Shown here: positions 1-8,586 of the stretch, piece by piece
Numbering within the stretch: position 1 is the stretch's first letter
Layout: each line of letters starts with the position of its first letter
NCBI RefSeq assembly: GCF_028764065.1
Contig: NZ_JACOFN010000003.1
Coordinates: forward strand, 62,001 to 126,000
Source: Fructobacillus sp. CRL 2054
GTDB taxonomy: Bacteria > Bacillota > Bacilli > Lactobacillales > Lactobacillaceae
Reading direction: 5' to 3'
Length of the DNA stretch: 64,000 nucleotides
Notes under the pieces: generated by a model
What the model was told of the DNA's origin: nothing
The model's input: only the letters and a program-made list of their open reading frames with translations
Databases searched by the model: none
Made by a program: the position numbers and the translations under genes

Positions 1-85
1 AGGAATCCACTTCACGAGCAACATACGCACGAGATCCCTTACGGGTAAATTCATGGTTTAAAATTTCATCAGGTGTTAATGCCAT
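1..85 (-). CDS. divIVA: Cell division initiation protein DivIVA, N-terminal fragment (cut by window edge)
   Basis: Only the first 28 codons are inside the window. They read MALTPDEILNHEFTRKGSRA and then YVAREVDS, the conserved N-terminal membrane-binding region of DivIVA. DivIVA is a coiled-coil protein that collects at negatively curved membrane at the septum and poles. The start is well placed, with an AGGAAG ribosome binding site a few bases upstream. It is the last gene of the dcw-ylm cluster, directly after ylmH, its usual position in Gram-positive bacteria. The coiled-coil part lies outside the window. Confidence 0.9.
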   Translation of the reverse strand, partial: MALTPDEILNHEFTRKGSRAYVAREVDS

Positions 86-112
86 CTGTTCTTCCTTTCT
101 GCATCATTCTAT

Positions 113-907
113 TCAACGGTGAATGATTTGAAAAACTGCTTTTATTTTATCGCTTTTACTGTGTCCTGCCAAGCTTTGGAGAGCAATTCGCCCTTTTTTT
201 CGAACAGAAATCACATCATGTAAGTGAATTGTTCGATTTGCTTTCAAAGTCTTAGACCAATTCACTGCAACGAATCCGCTTTCAATCAATTCTTTGACTT
301 GGCTTCGAGAGAGGTTAAAACAACTTGCAATCACAGCATCCAAACGTAGTGAAGGAACAAGTAGAAACTTTTCCTCCCCTTCCTCTTCTTTTACAAGTGC
401 CTGTTCAATGGGAACAGACTGCCAGTCCGTGCTGACTTTTCCAATTTGTAAAATCTCTTGTTCGATAAAGGATTGCTGTCTTTTTTCAATCGCCACCTGG
501 GCAATGCCGGCATCCTTATCTAACAAAATATCGCCAAAAACAGAACGGTCGATACCGGCAGAAAGAAAAGCGCCAAGTAAATCCTTATGGCGTAACTCCA
601 AAAACTTTTTTGGAAAATGAATTTGCAAGAGTAATTCTTCAAAATCAGACTGTTCAATCTCGATGAATTCGGGAGCAATCACTACCCGCCTTTTTTCAGC
701 ACGATCAAACATCCCGAAGGATTCAAATTTAATATCCGTTCGATCACCAATAAGGATCGATAAGATATGTCGTTCTCTTGGATTCAAAAAATGTGTTAAA
801 ACAACCCGATATTCATTTGAAACTGTTTGCAACCAATCGGTTGCTTGTGAAACAAAAGCCCGCTCTTCGGAATCGAAGTGCTGGGCTACTGCTTGATTAT
901 CAACCAT
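113..907 (-). CDS. ylmH: YlmH family S4-domain RNA-binding protein
   Basis: 264 residues. An S4 RNA-binding domain lies at about residues 185-242, with the signature LSRSQVKELIESGFVAVNW. The preceding part matches the YlmH N-terminal region. YlmH-type proteins bind RNA, and in Bacillus are linked to the large ribosomal subunit. Its place between ylmG and divIVA is conserved in Gram-positive bacteria and suggests coordination with division, although its exact role there is unsettled. It starts one base after ylmG ends, so the two genes are surely co-transcribed. Length is normal for the family. Confidence 0.92.
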   Translation of the reverse strand: MVDNQAVAQHFDSEERAFVSQATDWLQTVSNEYRVVLTHFLNPRERHILSILIGDRTDIKFESFGMFDRAEKRRVVIAPEFIEIEQSDFEELLLQIHFPKKFLELRHKDLLGAFLSAGIDRSVFGDILLDKDAGIAQVAIEKRQQSFIEQEILQIGKVSTDWQSVPIEQALVKEEEGEEKFLLVPSLRLDAVIASCFNLSRSQVKELIESGFVAVNWSKTLKANRTIHLHDVISVRKKGRIALQSLAGHSKSDKIKAVFQIIHR

Positions 908-908
908 C

Positions 909-1175
909 TTAACTCACCAGCACCTGAAGGTATGCCAAAGCATAACTTAAGGCTTCCAAACCAAAGAAGGCAACAAGTGGACGTAAGTCCAAAATGCCAA
1001 GAGGCTTAATAAAGGAAAATAAAGCTAAGTATGGTTCAATAATTTTTCCTAATTCTCGACCAAACCATGTATGGTACAAGCCAGGTAACCAGGACATTAA
1101 AATGTATATCACCAGAGCATAGGAATAAATCTGAATGACATAACTAAGGATGATGAAAATCATCGATAAAATCAT
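909..1175 (-). CDS. ylmG: YggT family membrane protein (YlmG/SepG-like)
   Basis: 88 residues with two hydrophobic spans, at about residues 3-27 and 62-86. The loop between them carries the family motif IIEPYLALFSFIKPLGILDL. YggT/YlmG proteins are small integral membrane proteins encoded beside sepF in Gram-positive dcw clusters and are thought to help division or membrane organisation. The start lies 3 bases past the end of sepF, implying translational coupling. The family assignment is firm; the molecular function is not known. Confidence 0.9.
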   Translation of the reverse strand: MILSMIFIILSYVIQIYSYALVIYILMSWLPGLYHTWFGRELGKIIEPYLALFSFIKPLGILDLRPLVAFFGLEALSYALAYLQVLVS

Positions 1176-1178
1176 ATA

Positions 1179-1625
1179 TTAATACCGAGTTTGGTTGTCC
1201 AAATTTTCACTCATTGAACCGGCAACTTCATAAGTTGATGGTGTCAACAAGAAAATCTTCTCACCAATGCGTTCCATGGAACCATCAACAGCATAAACAG
1301 CGCCACCAATGTAGTCCAAAATTCGACGTGCAGGGTCTTCTTCGAGTTGAGAGAAGTTAACAATAACAGCGTCACCTTCAATCACTTGTGAGGCAATGGC
1401 ACGGGAATCGGCATAAACCTTTGGTTCAAACAAAGCGATACGTGCAATAGCATCACTTGTTTCCGCTGTGTTAACAGTGTTCTTGTTTTGCTTCTTCACT
1501 GGTGCCATCTGCTTATTTACCTTAGCAGGAGCAGGCTTTTCCTGTTCTTGCGCTGTTTCTTCATACTCTTCCTCATAGTAATCATCATCACCAGAGAATA
1601 GTGTTTTAATTTTATCAAAAGCCAT
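1179..1625 (-). CDS. sepF: Cell division protein SepF
   Basis: 148 residues. It has a short N-terminal amphipathic stretch (MAFDKIKTLFSG) typical of SepF membrane binding, an acidic and low-complexity linker to about residue 57, then the SepF core. The core includes RAIASQVIEGDAVIVNFSQL and RILDYIGGAVYAVDGSMERI. SepF polymerises into rings, binds the C-terminal tail of FtsZ and anchors the Z ring to membrane, partly overlapping FtsA in function. Here it follows ftsZ by 13 bases, its usual place. Confidence 0.96.
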   Translation of the reverse strand: MAFDKIKTLFSGDDDYYEEEYEETAQEQEKPAPAKVNKQMAPVKKQNKNTVNTAETSDAIARIALFEPKVYADSRAIASQVIEGDAVIVNFSQLEEDPARRILDYIGGAVYAVDGSMERIGEKIFLLTPSTYEVAGSMSENLDNQTRY

Positions 1626-1638
1626 CTGTCATTCCTCC

Positions 1639-2922
1639 TTAGCGCTTCTTAAAGAAAGGTGGTTTGTCATCGTCTTCTGAAGAGAGGTCGAGGTCAATAT
1701 TTTGGTTAACAGGCTCAACGGGATCAAAAGCTTGCTTGGCAACGCCATCGAATTGCTTTTCGTCTTGCTTTGGTTGTTGTTGCTTTGTGGTAATGTCCCA
1801 GTCAGCAAATGGGTCGTTCTTAGCATCAACACCTTCAGCTCCGTCTGAAGCTGAGCGTGAGAACAATCCGGCTTGGTTGTTCGTTGGTGCTGACTGTTCA
1901 GCGGCTGGCTTTTCAGCCTTTGGTGCTGCAACAGTGTTAGTGTGCGTTGCAGGACGCTTCTTACCATCTTGCAAACCGGTTGCAATAACCGTCACACGGA
2001 TGGCATCGTTCATGTCCATGTCAACGGAAGTTCCGAAGACAACGTTCACGTCACGGCCAGCTTCTTGGTTAATGACATCAGCAGCTGATTGTGCTTCGTA
2101 TACGGAAAGGTCTGGTCCACCCGTAACGTTCAAGAGCACTTCTGAAGCACCCGTCATATCCACTTCCAAAAGTGGTGATGAAATAGCTGAACGTGTTGCA
2201 TCAACGGCACGTGATTCACCAGTAGCAGAACCAACACCCATCAAGGCAGGTCCGGCATCTTCCATCACCGTCTTCACATCCGCGAAGTCCAAGTTGATGA
2301 ATCCTGGGTTGGTAATCAATTCAGAAATACCTCGAACACCTTGAGCAACCACATCATCAACAACCTTAAAGGCTTCGATAATTGGCAACTTCAAGTCGAT
2401 TTGGTCCTTCAAGCGTTCGTTAGTAATAACGACCAATGAATCAACTTGTTCTGAAAGAGCTTGGAGCCCTTCAGTCGCGTACTTTGAACGCTTAGGTCCT
2501 TCCCATGCAAATGGTCGTGTAACGACGGCAACAGTCAAGGCGCCCATGTCCTTGGCAATCTTAGCAACGACTGGGGCAGCACCGTTACCAGTTCCACCAC
2601 CCATTCCGGCGGTGATGATAACCATGTCGGCACCCTTCAATGCTTCTTCGATTTCTTCTTGTGATTCTTCGGCAGCCTTTGCTCCGCGTTCGGGGTTGGA
2701 ACCAGCACCCAATCCACCGGTCAACTTAGGACCAATCTGAATCTTTTGCTTTGCAGCAGACTTGTCTAAAGCCTGGACATCAGTATTGGCCACGATGAAG
2801 TCCACACCTTGGATATCATCTTCAATCATGTGGTTAATGGCGTTTGAACCTCCGCCACCAACACCGATGACCTTAATTACCGCGCCGGCTGTTCCCTGCG
2901 TTTCGTCGATTGTAAAGTCCAT
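1639..2922 (-). CDS. ftsZ: Cell division GTPase FtsZ
   Basis: 427 residues. The tubulin-like GTPase core holds the signature [10 protein letters not shown] from about residue 108 and the N-terminal loop [12 protein letters not shown] polar linker (about residues 320-405) follows, and the protein ends in the conserved tail DKPPFFKKR, which binds SepF and FtsA. FtsZ forms the cytoplasmic Z ring that organises septum synthesis. It lies between ftsA and sepF on one strand. No missing motif is seen. The linker is rich in Gln, Asp, Lys and Ala, as is common in lactic acid bacteria. Confidence 0.98.
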   Translation of the reverse strand: MDFTIDETQGTAGAVIKVIGVGGGGSNAINHMIEDDIQGVDFIVANTDVQALDKSAAKQKIQIGPKLTGGLGAGSNPERGAKAAEESQEEIEEALKGADMVIITAGMGGGTGNGAAPVVAKIAKDMGALTVAVVTRPFAWEGPKRSKYATEGLQALSEQVDSLVVITNERLKDQIDLKLPIIEAFKVVDDVVAQGVRGISELITNPGFINLDFADVKTVMEDAGPALMGVGSATGESRAVDATRSAISSPLLEVDMTGASEVLLNVTGGPDLSVYEAQSAADVINQEAGRDVNVVFGTSVDMDMNDAIRVTVIATGLQDGKKRPATHTNTVAAPKAEKPAAEQSAPTNNQAGLFSRSASDGAEGVDAKNDPFADWDITTKQQQPKQDEKQFDGVAKQAFDPVEPVNQNIDLDLSSEDDDKPPFFKKR

Positions 2923-2943
2923 GAAAATACTCCTTTGGTATGG

Positions 2944-4284
2944 TTAGTCTTCGTCGTCTGTTTCTGCAAATAATGAGCTCAAAGAATTCTTCATCCGCTT
3001 AAAGATTCCTTCTTTAGGCGCATCTTCTTCAATAAAAGTCTCATCTTCTTCAGTAGTTTGTATTACTGGTTCACTAGTTTCAGCCTGGTGATAAGGCTTG
3101 GCAACCGCCTGGTAGACCTGTTGACCCATCAAAACTGACTTAATCATTTTTTGAAGGTCTGATTGGAACGCTTCATAGGAAGCGAACGCGAGGGCACGGG
3201 CGAAACTTGGATGGCGCAAGCCGATTTGGTTGGGACGTGCAATTTGTACGTTTTCACCGAAGTGTTCCTGTGCCTTTGCCAAGAGTCCAGGTGTCGCAGC
3301 TGAGCCACCCGTAATGATGTACCCACCAGGGAGGTCATCGGCTCCGACACTGTCTAACTGTTGGTCAAGGCGGTCAAAGATTTGGTCAAAACGTGCTTCC
3401 ATAATCTCTGATAAGTACTTTTCATCAACCGCTTTCTTCTCTGTTAAGCCCACGGCATCAACGTAGAAGATTTGTTCAGCTGAAGCCTGCTTTGAATCAG
3501 CAGAACCATACTTGACTTTAACAGCCTCCGCTTCCCTTTCAGAAATGCTAAGGACTGTTGAAATATCTTTGGTAACGTTCACGCCACCTTCATAATCAAC
3601 CGTCATGTACTTGACCTTATGATCATGAATAACGGAAGCCGTTGACTGACCACCAGCAATATCAATTAAGATTGCTCCAAAATTTTGTTCGGCATCAGAT
3701 AGGAAGGATGGCGCCAATGCCATTGGTGCCAAATCCATTGCAGCCAAATGTAGGCCCGCTTTTTTAACAGCGGTCTTAATACCGTCCACAACTTTATTTG
3801 GTGCCAGGTAGACAAGGCCTTGCACTTCCAGCCGAACACCAATCATATCCGTTGGATCTTTGATTCCATCAAAGCCATCCACGATAAATTGCGATGGAAT
3901 AAATTCAACGGGTGTTTGTTCAGCTAATGAAAGTGAGTTCAATGCCTGGTTAGTTACATTAACGACGTCTTGACCAGTAATCTGCTTGTTTTGATTCTCA
4001 ATTGATACAAGGCCGGAAATCTTTTGAATTGTGACCTGGTTAGCAGGCAAGCCAACCACTACTTCTTCAATTGAAACGTTTGCCTTAGCAGCAGCCTGTG
4101 AAACAGCCTTTGTAATAGCTTCAGCAGTCTGGTTGATATCGACGATTACGCCTCGTTTCAAACCAGCACCGGCCGCTGAACCTGTAGCAATGACGTTGAA
4201 TCGGCCACCATTATTTTGGGCAACAACCACTTTTACCATGGTTGTTCCGATATCTAAACCAACTATCACGCCATTTTGGGTCAT
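2944..4284 (-). CDS. ftsA: Cell division protein FtsA
   Basis: 446 residues. It belongs to the actin/Hsp70 fold: the phosphate-binding motif GLDIGTTMVKVVV is near residue 9, a second motif ILIDIAGGQSTASV lies mid-protein and GGYIITGGSAATPGL later. The C-terminus carries the amphipathic membrane-targeting helix EGIFKRMKNSLSSLF. FtsA links FtsZ filaments to the membrane and recruits later divisome proteins. A GGGGA ribosome binding site precedes the ATG. The 111-base gap to ftsQ leaves room for a separate promoter for ftsA-ftsZ. Confidence 0.97.
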   Translation of the reverse strand: MTQNGVIVGLDIGTTMVKVVVAQNNGGRFNVIATGSAAGAGLKRGVIVDINQTAEAITKAVSQAAAKANVSIEEVVVGLPANQVTIQKISGLVSIENQNKQITGQDVVNVTNQALNSLSLAEQTPVEFIPSQFIVDGFDGIKDPTDMIGVRLEVQGLVYLAPNKVVDGIKTAVKKAGLHLAAMDLAPMALAPSFLSDAEQNFGAILIDIAGGQSTASVIHDHKVKYMTVDYEGGVNVTKDISTVLSISEREAEAVKVKYGSADSKQASAEQIFYVDAVGLTEKKAVDEKYLSEIMEARFDQIFDRLDQQLDSVGADDLPGGYIITGGSAATPGLLAKAQEHFGENVQIARPNQIGLRHPSFARALAFASYEAFQSDLQKMIKSVLMGQQVYQAVAKPYHQAETSEPVIQTTEEDETFIEEDAPKEGIFKRMKNSLSSLFAETDDED

Positions 4285-4395
4285 GTACTTGTCCCCTTAT
4301 AATTTAAAATTTTGAAACTAAACCTAAAGATAATCTTAACATATCGACCGCCTATCCGGTAGGTTTTAGGACGAATTTGTTAGAAATTTTTCAGC

Positions 4396-5097
4396 TTAAG
4401 AACCATAGCTATATGAATAAGAACCCACCTGCAAATCAACAACACCATTTTGGCTCATCGACTGTGCAATACCAGCATAATAACGCATTTTTTCTGCTAG
4501 AGTCTTTTGACTGGCATATACGGTATTCCCATCATTCATAATCAATATTAACTTACTATCATTATTGCTATCTGGTGCAAAACGAATTTCACCGATATCT
4601 TGCCGAATAACTGAATCAAGTGAGGCAACCGCTTTAGCCACCGCCTTGATTCGACTGGTTGACTGGAAGTTTGAATAAACGGGTCCCCGGCCATCCGGCT
4701 CCTTAACCGACTGGCGGTTACCATTTGAATCCAACTGGTACCAGTGCCCATTCAATTTAACAAAACCAGCGTTAATTTTTTCAGAAACGACGATTGACAA
4801 CTTTTGCCCTGATAAGTGCATTTCGACTTGCGAAACCTTCGCATTCTTAGACTTTAATTTTCGAGCTAAGAAAGCCTCTTGCAAGGCCACTTCGTATCGG
4901 TAGGACCCTGCTTTAATACCTAGTTGATTCTCAATTGTTTCGGTCGGAATATTACCCGAATCAACCGACACGGTTTTAATCGGCAACCATGGTCGCCAAA
5001 CTAACAAAATTAATCCAGATACAGCAAAAAAAGCCAGGGCCCACCAGGCACTGGTCAGAATATTTTTCTTTGTTATTCTGCCTAGCTCTTCTTGCAC
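4396..5097 (-). CDS. ftsQ: Cell division protein FtsQ/DivIB
   Basis: 233 residues. It has a short cytoplasmic tail, one membrane span at about residues 14-36, then an extracellular POTRA domain starting at IKTVSVDSGNIPTETI and a DivIB beta domain. DivIB stabilises the FtsL-DivIC complex in the divisome. The protein is rather short for a lactic acid bacterial DivIB, which often has longer N- or C-terminal tails. It follows murG by 9 bases. The protein ends in the repeated SYSYSYGS, whose role is unclear. Confidence 0.92.
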   Translation of the reverse strand: MQEELGRITKKNILTSAWWALAFFAVSGLILLVWRPWLPIKTVSVDSGNIPTETIENQLGIKAGSYRYEVALQEAFLARKLKSKNAKVSQVEMHLSGQKLSIVVSEKINAGFVKLNGHWYQLDSNGNRQSVKEPDGRGPVYSNFQSTSRIKAVAKAVASLDSVIRQDIGEIRFAPDSNNDSKLILIMNDGNTVYASQKTLAEKMRYYAGIAQSMSQNGVVDLQVGSYSYSYGS

Positions 5098-5106
5098 GAT
5101 TCTCTC

Positions 5107-6204
5107 CTACTTAATAACGGACTTAAGTAAATTGTAGAAACGGTCGCCAGCATCTGTGATACCGACTTTCTTTGATTGCCCTTCCATTGCTTGAGCCTGT
5201 GCATCGTTTTCCAACAATGCATCCGCAGCCTTTACAAGGGACTGGCCATTCAAATCAGGTTCTTTAATTGACAAAGCCGCACCAGCATCAACTAAGGACT
5301 TGGCATTCTTAGTCTGGTGATCACCCGTAACGAATGGTGAAGGAACCAAAATGGATGGTAGCCCCAGAGCCGTCAATTCGGCAATCGACGTTGCCCCAGC
5401 GCGAGAAACAAGGACAGAGGCCTTTTGCATCACGGCTGGCATGTTATCGATATAAGGCAAAACCTTGATGTTATCGGATAGCGTCTTCCCCTGTTCCTTG
5501 AGCAAACGCATGAAGTTATCAATACGCTTAGGTCCAGCTACCAAAACAACTTGGTAGTTACGCTTGTTAAACTCTGGGATTGCTTCCAATGTTGCCAAGT
5601 TAATGGCTGGGGCTCCCTGTGACCCACCAAAGATTAAGAGGGTTTTCTTATCATCGGATAGGCCATAGGTCTTCCATGAAAAGTCAGACGTCATGTTGGC
5701 CACTTCTTGTGCTCGTGGGTTTCCAATTAATTCTGTCTTCTCAGCTGGGAAAAAGGCCTTCGCATCTGGAAAGGCAATTCCAATTTTAGTAGCCTTGCGT
5801 GCCAAAAACTTGTTTGTCACACCCGCTACTGAGTTTTGTTCATGGATGACCGTTGGAATGTGCAACTGTTGGGCGGCATACAACACAGCCCCTGAAACAT
5901 AACCACCAGTTCCAACAACAACGTCTGGTTGGAAGTCTTTAATAATCTTCTTGGCCTGAGAAACAGCCTTCAAAAACAGCCAAACAGTCTTAAAGTTCGT
6001 CATTGATAGTGAGCGAGAAAATCCCTGAACATGTAACTGTTTAAATGGGATTCCCGTCTTTGGTACGATATTTTTTTCAACACCGCGGAATGAACCAACG
6101 TACATAAATTCTGCATCCGGTTCCTTCTGCTTAATCACTTCTGCTAGTGCAAGTGCTGGATAAATGTGACCGCCTGTGCCGCCACCTGAGAGCATGACTT
6201 TCAT
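5107..6204 (-). CDS. murG: UDP-GlcNAc:lipid I N-acetylglucosaminyltransferase MurG
   Basis: 365 residues. It transfers GlcNAc from UDP-GlcNAc to lipid I to make lipid II on the inner face of the membrane. The N-terminal glycine-rich loop SGGGTGGHIYPALALAE and the C-domain motifs IFGGSQGAPAIN and SRAGATSIAELTALG, which bind UDP-GlcNAc, are all present. Length is usual for Gram-positive MurG. It begins 3 bases after murD ends, and the AAGGA site before its ATG overlaps the end of murD, so translation is probably coupled. Confidence 0.98.
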   Translation of the reverse strand: MKVMLSGGGTGGHIYPALALAEVIKQKEPDAEFMYVGSFRGVEKNIVPKTGIPFKQLHVQGFSRSLSMTNFKTVWLFLKAVSQAKKIIKDFQPDVVVGTGGYVSGAVLYAAQQLHIPTVIHEQNSVAGVTNKFLARKATKIGIAFPDAKAFFPAEKTELIGNPRAQEVANMTSDFSWKTYGLSDDKKTLLIFGGSQGAPAINLATLEAIPEFNKRNYQVVLVAGPKRIDNFMRLLKEQGKTLSDNIKVLPYIDNMPAVMQKASVLVSRAGATSIAELTALGLPSILVPSPFVTGDHQTKNAKSLVDAGAALSIKEPDLNGQSLVKAADALLENDAQAQAMEGQSKKVGITDAGDRFYNLLKSVIK

Positions 6205-6207
6205 GAA

Positions 6208-7569
6208 TTAATCCTTCTTTTCCAAAGCTTTTTCTAGTGCAGCAACGTACTTGTCACCACGAATTTCAAAATTAGGATACTGATCCCAAGAAGCAGCAGC
6301 TGGTGAAAGCAAAACCACTTCACCTGGCTTAGCCATCTTTACAGCAACAGGTGCCGCTTCCTCAACGTTTTCAACAACCTCTACCGGAATTCCAGCAGCC
6401 TTAGCCATCGCCACAACCTTATCCTTTGTTTGACCAAAGGCAATCACTTGAATGACGTGCTTTAAATCTGGAACCAAACGGTTGAGATCATCCCCACGGT
6501 CTAATCCACCGGCCAACAAAATGGTTGGCTGTTGAAAAGCTGATAGCGCAGCTTGTGTTGCTTCAATATCCGTCGCCTTTGAATCATTATAATAAATCAC
6601 ATCATTTTTCTTAAAGAGGAATTGCAAACGGTGTTTAACACCGGCAAAGGTCTTTAGAACGGAACGCATGGCATCCTGGCTGCATCCTGCAACCGTTGCA
6701 GCTGCCGTTGCGGCTAACGCGTTCTCCAAGTTTGGACGGCCTACCAATTTAACATCGGCAAATGGCATTAATTCTTTACCGTCCAAGACTAAATCACCCG
6801 CCTTATTTTCATGAGCAAAGGCGTTCTGGTCGTCAGGGTTAAACATCAGCACACGACCAGCAGTCAACTGGGCAATGGCTGGTGTATCTTTTCCATTCCC
6901 ATTCAAAATGAGGGCTTGGCCCGGCTTTTGATGAATTGCCACCCGTTCCTTAGCCGCCAAGTAATTTTCACGGTTATGGTGGAAGTCTAAGTGGTTAGCA
7001 AAAACGTTGGTAATCACTGAAATATCAGGCGCAATTTCTGGTATACCGACCAACTGGAAGGTTGAAAGTTCCAAAACAAGGGTATCTTCTTTACCCATAT
7101 CACCCACAACGTCACAGACCGGTGTCCCAATGTTACCAGCAATCACAACTTTGCCCTGCTTGGGGTCGTGTTGTAACATCAAGCCCAACAATGAAGTCGT
7201 TGTCGTTTTCCCATTTGATCCCGTTACGGTAATCAAGCGCCCTTCAAAGGTTGACAAAGCAACAGCAACTTCTGTCAAAACTGGTACACCGAGTGATTCA
7301 GCCTTTTCCACGATTGGGTGGTTATAAAAGATACCAGGATTTTTAACAAGGTAGTCACTATCAGCAGCAAGCGCTTCCGCCTTATCGTTTTCAATAAAAG
7401 TCACACCGGCTTCTTTTAAAGCAACCACATCGGCGTCTTCTTTAATTGCATCGCGATTAGCAACAGTAACCGTTGCCCCCAAATCGACCAGGCGCTTTGT
7501 AGCTGCCCTTCCTGACTTTGCCCAACCAAGGACAAGGACCTTTTTACCATTAAACGTTAAGGCTGACAT
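6208..7569 (-). CDS. murD: UDP-N-acetylmuramoylalanine--D-glutamate ligase MurD
   Basis: 453 residues. It adds D-glutamate to UDP-MurNAc-L-Ala in the cytoplasm. The Mur ligase P-loop TGSNGKTTTTSLLGLM and the downstream motifs VFANHLDFHHNRENYLAAK and VIYYNDSKATDIEATQAAL are intact, as is the N-terminal Rossmann-like motif VLGWAKSGRA. Its D-glutamate substrate is probably made by the murI product encoded near 43 kb. It sits in the normal order mraY-murD-murG, with a 57-base gap after mraY. Confidence 0.98.
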   Translation of the reverse strand: MSALTFNGKKVLVLGWAKSGRAATKRLVDLGATVTVANRDAIKEDADVVALKEAGVTFIENDKAEALAADSDYLVKNPGIFYNHPIVEKAESLGVPVLTEVAVALSTFEGRLITVTGSNGKTTTTSLLGLMLQHDPKQGKVVIAGNIGTPVCDVVGDMGKEDTLVLELSTFQLVGIPEIAPDISVITNVFANHLDFHHNRENYLAAKERVAIHQKPGQALILNGNGKDTPAIAQLTAGRVLMFNPDDQNAFAHENKAGDLVLDGKELMPFADVKLVGRPNLENALAATAAATVAGCSQDAMRSVLKTFAGVKHRLQFLFKKNDVIYYNDSKATDIEATQAALSAFQQPTILLAGGLDRGDDLNRLVPDLKHVIQVIAFGQTKDKVVAMAKAAGIPVEVVENVEEAAPVAVKMAKPGEVVLLSPAAASWDQYPNFEIRGDKYVAALEKALEKKD

Positions 7570-7626
7570 AAGTACTACTCCCCTTTTATATTTTTTATGT
7601 ACGGTGGATAACCCACCATTTAAATC

Positions 7627-8583
7627 TTATTGAAACAACCACAATCCAAAGGCTGCGGATAGCAAACCAAACGTCCAGAAGGCAGCGTCAATTTGCCATT
7701 CCGTCCAACCAAACTTTTCAAAGGAATGGTGGATAGGTGCCATTGGAAAGACACGGACTTTGAAGAAATGGTAAGAAATTGTCTGAATGATAACCGAAAG
7801 GGTTTCGATGACGAAAACCAAACCAATAATTAAGAGGGAAACAACCGCGTGTAGCTGAATGGATTCAACTGCTAAGCCGGCCCCAATGGCTAAGGAACCA
7901 CAGTCACCCATGAAAATCTTAGCCTTTGGCTTGTTAAACAACAAGAAACCAACAAGGGATCCCATCAAAACAAAGTTAAAGGAAACCATTGCCCAGTTTT
8001 CAACACGAACAGCCATTAGCGTATAAGCACCATAGGCAATCAAGGCTAAGCCTGTCAAAAGGCCGTCCAATCCGTCAGTCAAGTTTGTCGCGTTTGACCA
8101 ACCAACTAACCAGAACCAAAGAAAAATCACGTAGAAGAATCCCAAATGAACAACACCAAAGAACGGCAAGTTCAATTCGGCAGGCACGTGCATTGCCCAG
8201 AGTAGAAACATCACGACAACAGCTGAAACCGTTTGCGCTGCCAACTTTGGCTTAAAGGCAAAGCCATCCGTAGCATGATGAATCAACTTCAGCACATCAT
8301 CCACGGCTCCAATCACACCATATGAAGCAAAACCAACTGACAAAGCCAAGATAGTTGTTAATGAATGGTGATTTTGATAAGTCGATGGTAAGCAGAAGAC
8401 AATCACCACTGTTACTAATCCAAAGACGGCACCACCTAACGATGGTGTTCCGGCTTTTTGCTGGTGGTCAGGCCCAAGTACACGAATAACAGCCTGTTCC
8501 TTACTAGCTTTCAACTTTTTAATCACAGTTGGCATCGCAATGGCGGTTAGCACCATCCCCAACAGAAATTCTAATACAAGCAT
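7627..8583 (-). CDS. mraY: Phospho-N-acetylmuramoyl-pentapeptide transferase MraY
   Basis: 318 residues with about ten predicted membrane helices. It joins UDP-MurNAc-pentapeptide to undecaprenyl phosphate, forming lipid I. The catalytic aspartates appear in VIGAVDDVLKL, NATNLTDGLDGL and FMGDCGSLAIGAGLA, and the late histidine motif is APIHHSFEKFGW. The length matches Gram-positive MraY. It starts 3 bases after the penicillin-binding protein gene ends, indicating co-transcription and probably coupled translation. Confidence 0.98.
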   Translation of the reverse strand: MLVLEFLLGMVLTAIAMPTVIKKLKASKEQAVIRVLGPDHQQKAGTPSLGGAVFGLVTVVIVFCLPSTYQNHHSLTTILALSVGFASYGVIGAVDDVLKLIHHATDGFAFKPKLAAQTVSAVVVMFLLWAMHVPAELNLPFFGVVHLGFFYVIFLWFWLVGWSNATNLTDGLDGLLTGLALIAYGAYTLMAVRVENWAMVSFNFVLMGSLVGFLLFNKPKAKIFMGDCGSLAIGAGLAVESIQLHAVVSLLIIGLVFVIETLSVIIQTISYHFFKVRVFPMAPIHHSFEKFGWTEWQIDAAFWTFGLLSAAFGLWLFQ

Positions 8584-8586
8584 TCC

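Noticed and set aside
1629-1985. Open frame overlapping the 3' part of ftsZ on the same strand
   Set aside because: It lies wholly within the coding sequence of ftsZ in another frame, has low-complexity Leu/Gln/Thr content and no ribosome binding site.
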